In this document: in pieces, positions 9,347-17,720 of the stretch | Numbering within the stretch: position 1 is the first letter of the stretch | Layout: every line of letters begins with the position of its first letter | DNA from: Luteimonas endophytica | GTDB taxonomy: Bacteria; Pseudomonadota; Gammaproteobacteria; Xanthomonadales; Xanthomonadaceae | Reading direction: 5' to 3' | Assembly (NCBI RefSeq): GCF_029887875.1 | Contig: NZ_JARXRM010000036.1 | Span: 50,810-114,809 of the forward strand | Length of the DNA: 64,000 nt | The notes under the pieces: generated by a model | The model's input: the letters and a program-made list of their open reading frames with translations, nothing else | The model's database searches: none | Told to the model about the DNA's origin: nothing | Position numbers and translations under genes: made by a program

Positions 9347-9949
9347 ATGGAAGAAGCCACCCTGCACGAGCAACGCCTCGACCTGGTGACCGCGCTGCTG
9401 CTGCAGTCCGGGGCCACCAGCGTGCTCGATCTCGGCTGCGGCGCCGGGCGGCTGCTGGCCAGGCTGCTGCCGCATCCCCGGTTCGACCGGATCACCGGCG
9501 TCGACCTGTGCACCAATGCCCTGGCGGTGGCGCGCTCCGAACTCGGCGACGCTGGCCGAGCCGATCCGCGGCTGCGGCTGATGCATGGCGACTGCACGCG
9601 TCCGCTGGAAGGTCTCGCGCCCCACGAGGCCGCGGTGCTGGTGGAAACCATCGAACACCTCGATCCCGGTCTGCTGTCCGGGACCGAACGCGCCCTGTTC
9701 GGCCACCACCGCCCGCGCCTGGCGATCGTCACCACGCCCAATCGCGAATACAACGTGCTGTACGGCCTGGCCGAACGCGAGGTGCGCGATCCCGATCACC
9801 GTTTCGAATGGGACCGGACCAGGTTCCGCGCCTGGGCCGGCGGCGTGGCACGGCGCAATGGATACGCGGTGCGCTTCGGCGGGATCGGCAAGCCGCACCT
9901 CGAACTGGGCGCCCCCGGCCAGTACGCCTGCTTCACCCGCACGGACTGA
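9347..9949 (+). CDS. Stand-alone Hen1-type 3'-terminal RNA ribose 2'-O-methyltransferase
   Basis: A 200-residue SAM methyltransferase. Motif I is VLDLGCGAG (residues 26-34). The Hen1 signature then follows: ETIEH (Glu100, Glu103, His104), TTPNREYN (129-136) and DHRFEWDRTRFRAWA with His151. The four residues E-x-x-E-H plus H match the metal ligands of Hen1 enzymes, which 2'-O-methylate RNA 3' ends. The spacing from the first to the second ligand His (47) is close to that in clostridial Hen1. Bacterial Hen1 usually has an extra N-terminal domain and a Pnkp partner for RNA repair; neither is present here. It may be cotranscribed with the alpha-glucosidase (93-base gap). Its last 17 bases overlap the convergent gene. 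Confidence 0.82.
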   Translation: MEEATLHEQRLDLVTALLLQSGATSVLDLGCGAGRLLARLLPHPRFDRITGVDLCTNALAVARSELGDAGRADPRLRLMHGDCTRPLEGLAPHEAAVLVETIEHLDPGLLSGTERALFGHHRPRLAIVTTPNREYNVLYGLAEREVRDPDHRFEWDRTRFRAWAGGVARRNGYAVRFGGIGKPHLELGAPGQYACFTRTD

Positions 9950-10592
9950 GCGCGGCGGGCGGCTTGCGGAACAGCGCGATGTGCGGCGCCGGACATTCCA
10001 GCGACCAGCCGTGGCGGCCGGCGATCCATCGCAGGGTGCGGCGCCGGTAGAAACACACGTGGGTGGGATCGCGGGCGTAGCCCCAGCTCGCGAACGGCCG
10101 CCCCGGCAGGCGCCACTGGGTCATCAACCCCAGCCAGCCACCGTCCAGAAGCAGGTCGCCCAGGCGCGCGAACTCGGCGGCCGGGTCGTGGAAATGCTCG
10201 GCGGTCTCGCTGCAGGCGATGAAATGGTAGCGGCGCCGGAGCAAGCGCTCATCGGCGGCGTAGAGCGGGTCCCACGCGGAGGTGGGCAGGCCGCGTGCCG
10301 ACAGCATCGCCGGGAGCGCGGCGCCGGGGCCGGCGCCGTAGTCCAATCCGCGCATGCCGGGCCGCAGGCGCGCGGCCAGCGGGGCGGCCAGTCGCTCGAG
10401 GAAGGCGCGGTAGCCGGGGTCGGTGGGGTCGTTGCGATGCAGGTCGTAGATCGCGCGTTCTTCCGTGGGGGAGGGCCGATCCGCAGGCAGCATGAAGGTC
10501 AGCCCGCAGCCGCCGCAGGCGGCGTAGCGGCGCCCCTGGACGATCGCTTCGGGCGGGCATTCCACCCCGCCGCAGAGCGGACAGCGGCTCAT
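9933..10592 (-). CDS. Class I SAM-dependent methyltransferase with N-terminal zinc ribbon
   Basis: A 219-residue protein. Cys4/Cys7 and Cys26/Cys29 form a probable N-terminal zinc ribbon. It is followed by a Rossmann methyltransferase fold with a SAM-binding loop (GLDYGAGPG) and an acidic residue at the end of the next strand (SAWDPLY). SETAEHFHDP and RDPTHVCFY are typical of the Methyltransf_23-like group. The substrate is unknown. Its start overlaps the stop of the upstream DUF2236-like gene by four bases, so the two form an operon. Its 3' end runs 17 bases into the end of the Hen1-type gene on the other strand. Confidence 0.8.
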   Translation of the reverse strand: MSRCPLCGGVECPPEAIVQGRRYAACGGCGLTFMLPADRPSPTEERAIYDLHRNDPTDPGYRAFLERLAAPLAARLRPGMRGLDYGAGPGAALPAMLSARGLPTSAWDPLYAADERLLRRRYHFIACSETAEHFHDPAAEFARLGDLLLDGGWLGLMTQWRLPGRPFASWGYARDPTHVCFYRRRTLRWIAGRHGWSLECPAPHIALFRKPPAALSPCG

Positions 10593-11068
10593 CGCCGATC
10601 CGCTGCCGGGGCGCGGGCGGCGCCGGGCATCGCGTGCAGGATCGCGGGATCGACCCCGACCCGGGCACAGGCGCGCGGCGCCACCCCGTCGTCCAGGGCG
10701 GCGCGGAACAGCGGCGCCAGCCCCGCCAGGGTGCGTGCGGCGAGCGCGTCGCGGAGCCGCCTTGCTGGCGATCGGCCGAGCATGTGCCGGGCCCAGCCAG
10801 GCAGCAGCGCCGCGCCGGCGCCGAGAAACAGTTCGCGCGAAAGCCCGGCGGCGGGGACCGGAAGGTGGATGCGCTCGAGCACCGCCAGCACCTCGCGCGA
10901 GCGCGCATCGCAGGCCAGCTGCGGACGCATCCGCGCGAAGTAGTCCTCGACCCCGGCATGCGACCCGGGCACGTCGCGCCCGCTCTGTCCGCGCGGAAAC
11001 GCGCTGAGCACCCATCCACGGATGCGCGAGGCGGCGACCGCGGTGAAGGGATGGTGGGGCGGCGGCAT
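10589..11068 (-). CDS. DUF2236-like protein, apparently short
   Basis: A 159-residue protein of uncertain function. The segment GVEDYFARMRPQL through LFLGAGAALLPGWARHMLG resembles the C-terminal half of DUF2236 (MpaB-like oxygenase) proteins, which are normally nearly twice as long. The N-terminal half, including the region that carries the conserved histidines of the family, is absent. The sequence upstream runs straight into the TonB-receptor promoter region. The gene may be a 5'-truncated remnant still translated with the downstream methyltransferase, or a genuine short variant. The family assignment was made by eye and is tentative. Confidence 0.5.
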   Translation of the reverse strand: MPPPHHPFTAVAASRIRGWVLSAFPRGQSGRDVPGSHAGVEDYFARMRPQLACDARSREVLAVLERIHLPVPAAGLSRELFLGAGAALLPGWARHMLGRSPARRLRDALAARTLAGLAPLFRAALDDGVAPRACARVGVDPAILHAMPGAARAPAADRR

Positions 11069-11151
11069 GTCGCCATGCTAGCCGGTGCGCGGCAACGCCG
11101 ACCGACGGCCGGTGCCGCATGCCCCGACCGGCATGAACCGGGCGCCACGCC

Positions 11152-11165
11152 ATGAATACGTATGC
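11152..11165. promoter_or_regulatory. Putative LacI-family operator, copy 2
   Basis: ATGAATACGTATGC, the exact reverse complement of the element at 7525-7538, lies 138 bases upstream of the TonB-receptor start codon. The shared 14 bases and the matching position upstream of a sugar-locus gene suggest that the LacI-type regulator at 3144 coordinates receptor, importer and glucosidase. Confidence 0.65.
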
Positions 11166-11303
11166 AGGGCGGCGTGCGCGGGGAATGCCGGGTCTACCAT
11201 GGCCCGCGACATCCGTCACACCCCGTTTCTCGCCGGACAGATCCGCATGGACGCCGCCGGGAACCGGTTCCGCGATCCGCACGACACCTTTTTGGGAGGG
11301 GAG

Positions 11304-14099
11304 ATGTTGAAGCTCGAACGCAACCTGCTGAGCGTTGCCCTGGCATCCGCAATGCTGATGCTGGCCGCCAACGTCCACGCGCAGGACACCGGCGAAGAAG
11401 ACGCCGCCGCCCAGTCCGCGCCGCAGGCCGAAGCCGAAGCCGACCAGGCCGCCACCGACGCCGACGCCGTGAACCTCGACGCCGTGACCGTGACCGGCAT
11501 CCGTCGGGGCATCGAGAGCGCGATCTCGGTCAAGCGCGAGTCCACCTCCATCGTCGAGGCGATCTCCGCCGAGGACATCGGCAAGCTGCCAGACGTCAGC
11601 ATCGCCGAGTCGCTGGCGCGGCTGCCGGGCGTGTCGGCGCAGCGTGTCGCGGGCCGCGCGCAGGTGATCAGCGTGCGCGGCCTCTCGCCGGACTTCTCGA
11701 CCACGCTGCTCAACGGCCGCGAGATGGTCAGCACCGGCGACAACCGCAGCGTCGAGTTCGACCAGTACCCGTCCGAGCTGATCAGCAACGTCATCGTCTA
11801 CAAGACGCCCGACGCCGCCCTGGTTGGCCAGGGCCTCACCGGCACGCTGGACATGCGCACGGTGCGCCCGCTGAGCTTCGGCGAGCCCGCGGGCGTGGTC
11901 AGCATCCGAGGCCAACGCAATTCGCTGGGCTCCGCGGCGGACGCCTCCGCCCACGGCGAGCGCATCAACGCCAGCTACATCACCCGCTCCGAGGACCGCC
12001 GTTTCGGCTTCTCGATCGGCTATTCGCACTCGGACACGCCGATCCAGGAGAACCAGGTCGGCCTGTACGAGCCCTGGCAGGCGATCGGCGACGGCTGGCG
12101 GCCGGGCGTGCCCGCAGGCACTTTCTATTCCGACGGCATCAAGGCGCTGCGCCGCACCGGCAACACCGAACGCGACGGCATCATGGCGACGCTGCAGTTC
12201 CGCCCCTCCAACGCGTGGACCAGCACCCTCGACCTGTTCTATTCGGAAGCCACCCAGGTCAGCACCGCCAACCAGTTCGAGGTCCACCTCGGCGACTACA
12301 ACGGCGGCTACGGGCGGCTGGAGGTCACCGACCCGTCGATCAACGACGACGGCACCTTCACCGGCGGCGTCGCCAACAACGTCTACCCGCTGGTGCGCGG
12401 CATGTACAACCACCGCGAGGACGAGATCAGCGCGTTCGGCTGGAACAACGAGTTCTTCCTCGGCAACGTGGAACTGGCGGCCGACGTCAGCTACTCGAAG
12501 ACCGAGCGCGACGAGATCCTGCTGGAGAACAACACCCAGCTGCTGCCCGCGCCGCAGCTGGATTCGGTGACGCTGGACTTCCGCAGCGACGGCTTCTCCC
12601 AGCTCGTGCCCGGCCGCGACTACTCCGACCCCGGCTCGCTGTACCTGACCAACACCATCTACGGCTCCGGCTACGGCAAGACCCCGCGGGTGGAGGACGA
12701 GCTGCGCGCGTTCCGGCTCGACGCCTCCATCCCGGCGCCGCAATCGATGGCCTGGCTGGCCGACGTCGACGTCGGCATCAACGTCGCCGACCGCCAGAAG
12801 AGCAAGTGGCAGCCCGAGGGCAACATCAACCTCGGCGCCCAGGGCGACACCCCGATCGGCGACGACCTGCAGTACGGCCTGGTCGACCTCGGCTTCGCCG
12901 GCGTCGGCCTGATCCCGTCCTGGAACGTGCCGGCCGCGGTCGAGCGCTACATGAGCTTCATCCCGGTCGACGACCTGTCGTACCTGATCCCCAAGGCCTG
13001 GCGGGTCGACGAGAAGATCACCACCGGCTACGCGCGCGCGAACATCGACACCCAGTGGGGCAGCGTGCCGGTGCGCGGCAACTTCGGCGTGCAGGTGCAG
13101 CGGGTGGACCAGTCCTCGACGGCGCGCTACTGGGACTCCACGCTGCCGGACGGCGAGAACGTGCAGCCGATCACCCGCGGCAAGGAATACACCGACGTTC
13201 TGCCGAGCCTCAACCTGGCGTTCTCGCTCGCCGACGACCAGACCCTGCGGGTGGCGCTGGCCGAACAGGTCGCGCGGCCGCGCGTCGACGAGCTGCGGGC
13301 GTCGCTGGAGTTCGGCGTCAACACCGCCACCGGCGAGCCTGGCGGCTCGGGCGGCAACCCGGAACTCGATCCCTGGCGGGCCTACGCCTTCGACCTCTCG
13401 TACGAGAAGTACTTCGGCGAGCGCGCCTACCTGGCGGCGGCGTTCTACTACAAGGACCTGCGGACCTACATCTACACCGAGACCCGCGACGGCTACGACT
13501 TCAGCGACCTGCTCACCGACTACGTGCCCGGACCCGGCGAGCCGCCGACCCAGACCACCGGCCGCTTCACTTCGCCCTACAACGGCGAAGGCGGCTCCCT
13601 GCGCGGCCTCGAGCTGAGCGCCTCGCTGCCGCTGGACCTGTTCTCGGAGGCGCTGACCGGCTTCGGCATCGTCGCCAGCGCCAGCTTCAACGACAGCGAC
13701 ATCACCATCCCGCCGCCGCCGAACGCCCAGAGCAGCGTCGGCAGCGAGAACATCGCCCTGCCCGGCCTCTCGAAGCGGGTGTACAACTTCACTGCCTACT
13801 ACGAGCGCAGCGGCTTCGAGGCGCGCATCAGCCAGCGCAAGCGGTCCGACTTCGTCGGCGAGATCGGCAACTTCGACGGCGACCGCACCCTGCGCTACGT
13901 GGTGGGCGAGGACATCACCGACGCGCAGATCAGCTACGCGTTCGGCGACCACACCGCCCTGGCCGGCCTGAGCCTGCTGTTCCAGGCCAGCAACATCACC
14001 GACGAGGCCTACCGCACCTACGCCGGCACCAAGGACCGCCCGCTCGAGCACATCGAGTGGGGCCGCACCTACCTGCTCGGATTGACCTACCGCTTCTGA
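11304..14099 (+). CDS. TonB-dependent receptor for maltodextrins (TIGR01782 type)
   Basis: A 931-residue outer-membrane receptor. The signal peptide MLKLERNLLSVALASAMLML is cleaved near VHA-QD. An acidic Ala-rich stretch follows, then a TonB-box region (NLDAVTVTGIRRG) and the plug domain typical of the Xanthomonas/Caulobacter sugar-receptor group (EDIGKLPDVSIAESLARLPG, then VSVRG-like ISVRGLSPDFSTTLLNGRE). The beta-barrel ends in the expected aromatic residue (LLGLTYRF). The start is fixed by a strong GGGAGGGGAG just before ATG. It probably moves starch oligosaccharides across the outer membrane for the amylase and MFS importer of this locus. The operator-like element upstream supports LacI control. 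Confidence 0.92.
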   Translation: MLKLERNLLSVALASAMLMLAANVHAQDTGEEDAAAQSAPQAEAEADQAATDADAVNLDAVTVTGIRRGIESAISVKRESTSIVEAISAEDIGKLPDVSIAESLARLPGVSAQRVAGRAQVISVRGLSPDFSTTLLNGREMVSTGDNRSVEFDQYPSELISNVIVYKTPDAALVGQGLTGTLDMRTVRPLSFGEPAGVVSIRGQRNSLGSAADASAHGERINASYITRSEDRRFGFSIGYSHSDTPIQENQVGLYEPWQAIGDGWRPGVPAGTFYSDGIKALRRTGNTERDGIMATLQFRPSNAWTSTLDLFYSEATQVSTANQFEVHLGDYNGGYGRLEVTDPSINDDGTFTGGVANNVYPLVRGMYNHREDEISAFGWNNEFFLGNVELAADVSYSKTERDEILLENNTQLLPAPQLDSVTLDFRSDGFSQLVPGRDYSDPGSLYLTNTIYGSGYGKTPRVEDELRAFRLDASIPAPQSMAWLADVDVGINVADRQKSKWQPEGNINLGAQGDTPIGDDLQYGLVDLGFAGVGLIPSWNVPAAVERYMSFIPVDDLSYLIPKAWRVDEKITTGYARANIDTQWGSVPVRGNFGVQVQRVDQSSTARYWDSTLPDGENVQPITRGKEYTDVLPSLNLAFSLADDQTLRVALAEQVARPRVDELRASLEFGVNTATGEPGGSGGNPELDPWRAYAFDLSYEKYFGERAYLAAAFYYKDLRTYIYTETRDGYDFSDLLTDYVPGPGEPPTQTTGRFTSPYNGEGGSLRGLELSASLPLDLFSEALTGFGIVASASFNDSDITIPPPPNAQSSVGSENIALPGLSKRVYNFTAYYERSGFEARISQRKRSDFVGEIGNFDGDRTLRYVVGEDITDAQISYAFGDHTALAGLSLLFQASNITDEAYRTYAGTKDRPLEHIEWGRTYLLGLTYRF

Positions 14100-14112
14100 C
14101 CTGCTGACACAT

Positions 14113-14132
14113 CGGGCGCCCCGGGGCGCCCG
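14113..14132 (+). terminator. GC-rich hairpin after the TonB receptor
   Basis: CGGGCGCC, loop CCGG, GGCGCCCG forms a perfect eight-pair stem 13 bases after the stop codon. There is no T-run, so it is only a weak terminator or an mRNA 3'-stabilising hairpin. Confidence 0.4.
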
Positions 14133-14252
14133 GCGCCACCACCCACCGGGACGTCAAGAAAGAGCGCCGTCACGTGCCGGACCGCCGAACAGCTGGGGCC
14201 CGGAAGCAACCGTCAGCTCGCCGAAAGCACCCGCGCAGCATCCAGCCGGTGC

Positions 14253-14340
14253 GGTGCCCCGGTGCGGGACCGTCGACGCCATGGATGGCGTCGACGAGCC
14301 TCCATGGATGGATTCACGGCGTGTCCCGCACCGGGGCGCC
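14253..14340. repeat. Nested inverted repeat, REP-like
   Basis: An outer inverted repeat has 18-base arms with one G-T mismatch (14253-14270 and 14323-14340; core GCCCCGGTGCGGGAC). It encloses an inner palindrome with arms CGTCGACGCC and GGCGTCGACG (14271-14280, 14287-14296). A direct repeat CCATGGATGG occurs at 14279 and 14302. The whole can fold into one long branched hairpin. No reading frame fits. It occupies the 375-base gap between the convergent TonB receptor and CoA-transferase genes. The rest of that gap (14341-14436) holds nothing recognisable. Confidence 0.7.
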
Positions 14341-14436
14341 GCGCCGGCTGCCCGCGAACGCCTCCTGCACCAGCGTGCGCCGCCGGGCGCGACTCTCTTC
14401 ACCCCCAGATCGGGCGGTTTGCCTGGGCAGGGAAAA

Positions 14437-14470
14437 AAACTCGAGAAAACCCGGCCGGGCGAGCCCGCTT
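14437..14470 (-). terminator. Possible terminator after the CoA-transferase gene
   Basis: On the minus strand a short CGGG-CTCG-CCCG stem is followed by CCGGGTTTTC and then by a run of seven T after CTCGAG. The position just past the stop codon fits the end of the long minus-strand gene series, but the stem is short. Confidence 0.4.
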
Positions 14471-14474
14471 CGCT

Positions 14475-15677
14475 TCAGTCCCGTGCCTCAGGGTCGGCAT
14501 TCCGGACCGCACCGTCCGCGTCGCCGATCACCGCCGCCGAGTCCTGGCCCAGGCCCGGGGCCGCGAACGGCGCCGGCCCCGGGGTGCGCCCGAACTTGAT
14601 CGGCCGGGTCACGCCGCGGTAGCTGCCGAGCCCGGGATGGGCGATCGGCGCGACGATCTCCTCGGCCAGCACCTGCGGGTGGTCGAACATGTCCTCGACC
14701 CGGCGCGCCGCGGCGCAGGGCACCGCATCGCCGAACGCCTCCTCCCACTCCAGGGCGGTGCGGGCGGCCAGCGCCGCGCGCAGCCGCGGCACGATCTCCG
14801 CGGCCAGCCGCGCGCGCTTGCGCACCGAGTCGTAGCGCGGGTCGGCGCCCAGTTCGCCCAGGCCGGTGCGCTCGCACAACGCCTGCCAGAAGCGCGGCGT
14901 ATTGGCGGAAACGTACAGGTGCCCTTCGCGCGCCGGGTGGATCCCGGTCACCCCGCCCGAGCGCATGTCGCGCCAGATATCCAGCGCCTCGCCCTCGGCC
15001 CAGATCATCCGCGCCGACTGCATGGTCAGCGCGCTGCGCAGCAGCGAGACCCCGACGAACTGCCCCTCGCCGCTGCGCTCGCGTTCGTACAGCGCCGAAG
15101 CCACGCCCGCGGCCAGCAGCGCGGCGGCGTAGTAGTCGACCACCGACCCGTACACCAGCTCCGGCGGTCCCGATGGCGGGCCCTGCAGCGTGCAGATGCC
15201 GGTCATGGTCTGCAGCACCTGGTCGTAGCCGGCCTTGGCCTTCATCGGGCCGGACTCGCCGTAGCCGGTAACGGCGCAGTAGATCAGCCGCGGGTTGATC
15301 AGCGCCAGGCGGGCGTGGTCGACGCCGAGGCGCTCGGGCACTCCCGGGCGGAAGTTGTGCACCAGCACGTCGGCCTGGCGCACCAGCCGCAGCAGCACCG
15401 CGAGCTGCTCGGAGCGCTTGAGGTCCAGGACCACGCCGCGCTTGCTGCGGTTGACGCCGAGGAAGGCGCGGCTTTCCGCGGCCAGGGTGGACGGGTAGTT
15501 GCGCAGGTTGTCGCCGTCGGGCGGCTCCACCTTGATCACCTCGGCGCCCTGGTCGGCGAGCAGGGTGCAACCGTAGGGGCCGGCGATATAGGCGCTCAGG
15601 TCGAGCACCCGCACCCCGCTCAGCGGGCCAGGCGGGCCGCTCCGCTGCGGCGCGGCGAAGACTGAGGAATCGGCCAT
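14475..15677 (-). CDS. Class III (CaiB/BaiF family) CoA-transferase
   Basis: A 400-residue CoA-transferase that moves CoA between carboxylic acids. The N-terminal Rossmann part has the family motif ADQGAEVIKVEPPDGD, then NRSKRGVVLDLK and NFRPGVPERLGVD. Asp181 in GSVVDYYAA is the likely catalytic aspartate. C-terminal motifs HPQVLAEEIV and RPIKFGRTP are also typical. It is the last gene of an eight-gene minus-strand series that begins with a CitE-like lyase. Together they could activate and cleave a hydroxy-dicarboxylic acid, as citramalate-type pathways do. A 117-base gap separates it from the GH127 gene. The substrate is unknown. Confidence 0.88.
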   Translation of the reverse strand: MADSSVFAAPQRSGPPGPLSGVRVLDLSAYIAGPYGCTLLADQGAEVIKVEPPDGDNLRNYPSTLAAESRAFLGVNRSKRGVVLDLKRSEQLAVLLRLVRQADVLVHNFRPGVPERLGVDHARLALINPRLIYCAVTGYGESGPMKAKAGYDQVLQTMTGICTLQGPPSGPPELVYGSVVDYYAAALLAAGVASALYERERSGEGQFVGVSLLRSALTMQSARMIWAEGEALDIWRDMRSGGVTGIHPAREGHLYVSANTPRFWQALCERTGLGELGADPRYDSVRKRARLAAEIVPRLRAALAARTALEWEEAFGDAVPCAAARRVEDMFDHPQVLAEEIVAPIAHPGLGSYRGVTRPIKFGRTPGPAPFAAPGLGQDSAAVIGDADGAVRNADPEARD

Positions 15678-15794
15678 GGGGCTATCCGGGTCCAGGGTTG
15701 GGTCGTGGCCAGACTGGCGCGGCCGGGCGGGCGGAACCAGCGCGTCCGGCTACGTTCTGGCGCCACGAATCCTTGCGACGGGGCCGCGCGGCGC

Positions 15795-17720
15795 TCAGGA
15801 CGCGTCTTCCGGCGGCAGCGAAAGCCAGGTCAGCCGCCACGCGCCGTCGCGCCGCCCGCCTGCGGCGTACCACGGCGAGAACAGCAGCGGCGCCCGGCCG
15901 TGCGGCGACAGCCGGATCGCCGGGGCCGCGCCCGGCTCGGCCGGTGCCAGCGTTTCCAGCCAGGTCTCCTCAGGCGCGTCGGGAAGGCGCACCGCCTCCT
16001 GCACCCGGAAGCCATCGATCAGCCCGGTGGCGTAGACCAGCGGTCCGCGGGTGATCGCGCACCAGTCGAAGCGCAGCACCTGCTGCCTGACCGGGCTGCC
16101 ATCGGGGGCGCGCGATTCCTGGAAGTTGCGGTGGGTGCGGCGGTGCAGCCGCGGCCGCATCGGGAACTCCAGCACGATCTCGTCGCCGTCGCGCCAGGTC
16201 CGCTCCAGGACCAGGAACTCCCCCGGCACGGGCGACGCTGCGGTCGCCGCGCCGTTGACCTCGGCGCGCGCGTCCCGGGCCCAGCCCGGGATCCGCACCC
16301 GGACCGCGAACCGCGCGGCCCGCTGCGGCGAAACCCGGATCAGCACGCGCCCGTCGAACGGGTACCCGGTGTCCTGGCGCAGCGCCACCCTGCCCGCCTG
16401 CGGCAGCGTCAGCGTGGCCGAGGACGGCCCGTACAGGTTGACCGACACCCCGGCGGCCGCGGCACCGCCGGCGGCCGCCGGATCCGCCGGCGGGTCCGCG
16501 TGGAACAGCCCGTAGGCGAGCGCCGGCAGTTCCTCCAGCGCCATCGCCCCGCTCGATTTGCAGCAGCGCCAGTAGGTGGTGTGCACGCGGCGGCCGTTGG
16601 CGAAGACGTAGTAGCACCAGTCCTCGCCGTCCGCGGCCTGCGCGCCGAGCAGGTCGTTGCAGGCGCTGCGCTCCACTTCCTCGACGAAGCGCGCCTGCCC
16701 GGTGATCGCGTACAGCTCGCGGTTGAGCTGGATCCACGACAGCGTCGAGCAGGTCTCGACGTAACCGGTGGGATCGAACACGCCGGCCGGGTTGAACACC
16801 TCGCGCGAGCGCTGGGCCACCCCGCCCCAGGGGCCGCCGCCCAGGCTCAGGTGATGGTCGCGCACGTTCCGCCACAGGGTCTGGACCGCGCGCAGATAGC
16901 GCGGCTCGCCGGTGGCGCGGTGCAGCTTGGCCAGGCCGACGAGGTTCCAGAGCAGCTGGTAGGCCTTGCCGGTGCCGATCTGCGAGGCGTCGGCGCCGGC
17001 GAGCGTGCGGGTCAGCAGCGCCAGCCGCGGGTTGGCCTCGGCCTGTTCCAGCACCCGCAGGGCGAGGTCCAGGTGGCGGCGCTCGCCGGTGGCGAAGTGC
17101 AGCTCCACCGCGGCATCGAGCAGCACGGTCGCCGACATGCCGTGGTGGTTGCCGAGCCCGGTGACGTCGATGCCGCCTTCGGTCAGCGCATGCAGGCACA
17201 GATCGCCGATCCTGGCCGCGGCCTCGAGGTAGCGGGCGGCTGGGAAATACCGATGCACTTCGAGCAGGCCCAGCACCAGATAGCTGTGGGTCCAGACGTC
17301 CCAGGTGCGCAGCGCCGGCGCACCGTCCCAGCTCTCCGGCTTGGGCGGCTGCGGCACAGGAAAGCGCCGCTCCGGCGCATAGTTGCCGAGGTAGCCGTCC
17401 GCGCCCTGCAGCCCGACCAGGTGGTCGGCGACCCGCTCCAGGTTCGCGCGCAGCGCGGCGTCGCCGCTGCGCGCGGCGGCCTTCGCGGCGGCATACAGCC
17501 ACTTGCCGGCATGCTCGCCGTACCAGTCGCCCTCGTGGTTGCAGGCCACGTGCGCGGGATCGAAGATCGCGATCGCCGGGCTGCGCGCGTCGACGATGAA
17601 GCGCGACAGCCGGCCGCGCAGGTTCGCCTCCAGCGCCGCGCCGAGCAGGCCTTCCAGCACCACCTCGCCCGGCGCCGGTGCGACGGCCCGCGGTGGCACC
17701 GCGCCCGGCCACGCGCTCAT
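15795..17720 (-). CDS. GH127 glycoside hydrolase (beta-L-arabinofuranosidase-like, DUF1680)
   Basis: A 641-residue alpha/alpha-toroid hydrolase. The zinc-thiolate active site of GH127 is recognisable: Glu322 and Cys324 (VETCSTLSW) and Cys386-Cys387 (YWRCCKSSGA). One of these cysteines is the nucleophile in the characterised bifidobacterial enzyme. The conserved CNHEGDWYGEHAGKWL region is also present. There is no signal peptide, so it works in the cytoplasm. Known members release beta-L-arabinofuranose, but the family also contains enzymes with other furanose specificities. Its start overlaps the SUMF1-like gene stop by four bases, which indicates coupled translation and a joint role. Confidence 0.88.
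   Translation of the reverse strand: MSAWPGAVPPRAVAPAPGEVVLEGLLGAALEANLRGRLSRFIVDARSPAIAIFDPAHVACNHEGDWYGEHAGKWLYAAAKAAARSGDAALRANLERVADHLVGLQGADGYLGNYAPERRFPVPQPPKPESWDGAPALRTWDVWTHSYLVLGLLEVHRYFPAARYLEAAARIGDLCLHALTEGGIDVTGLGNHHGMSATVLLDAAVELHFATGERRHLDLALRVLEQAEANPRLALLTRTLAGADASQIGTGKAYQLLWNLVGLAKLHRATGEPRYLRAVQTLWRNVRDHHLSLGGGPWGGVAQRSREVFNPAGVFDPTGYVETCSTLSWIQLNRELYAITGQARFVEEVERSACNDLLGAQAADGEDWCYYVFANGRRVHTTYWRCCKSSGAMALEELPALAYGLFHADPPADPAAAGGAAAAGVSVNLYGPSSATLTLPQAGRVALRQDTGYPFDGRVLIRVSPQRAARFAVRVRIPGWARDARAEVNGAATAASPVPGEFLVLERTWRDGDEIVLEFPMRPRLHRRTHRNFQESRAPDGSPVRQQVLRFDWCAITRGPLVYATGLIDGFRVQEAVRLPDAPEETWLETLAPAEPGAAPAIRLSPHGRAPLLFSPWYAAGGRRDGAWRLTWLSLPPEDAS

Noticed and set aside
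14279..14311. CCATGGATGG repeats considered as a CRISPR or tandem array
   Set aside because: There are only two copies, no spacers and no cas genes; they belong to the nested inverted repeat.
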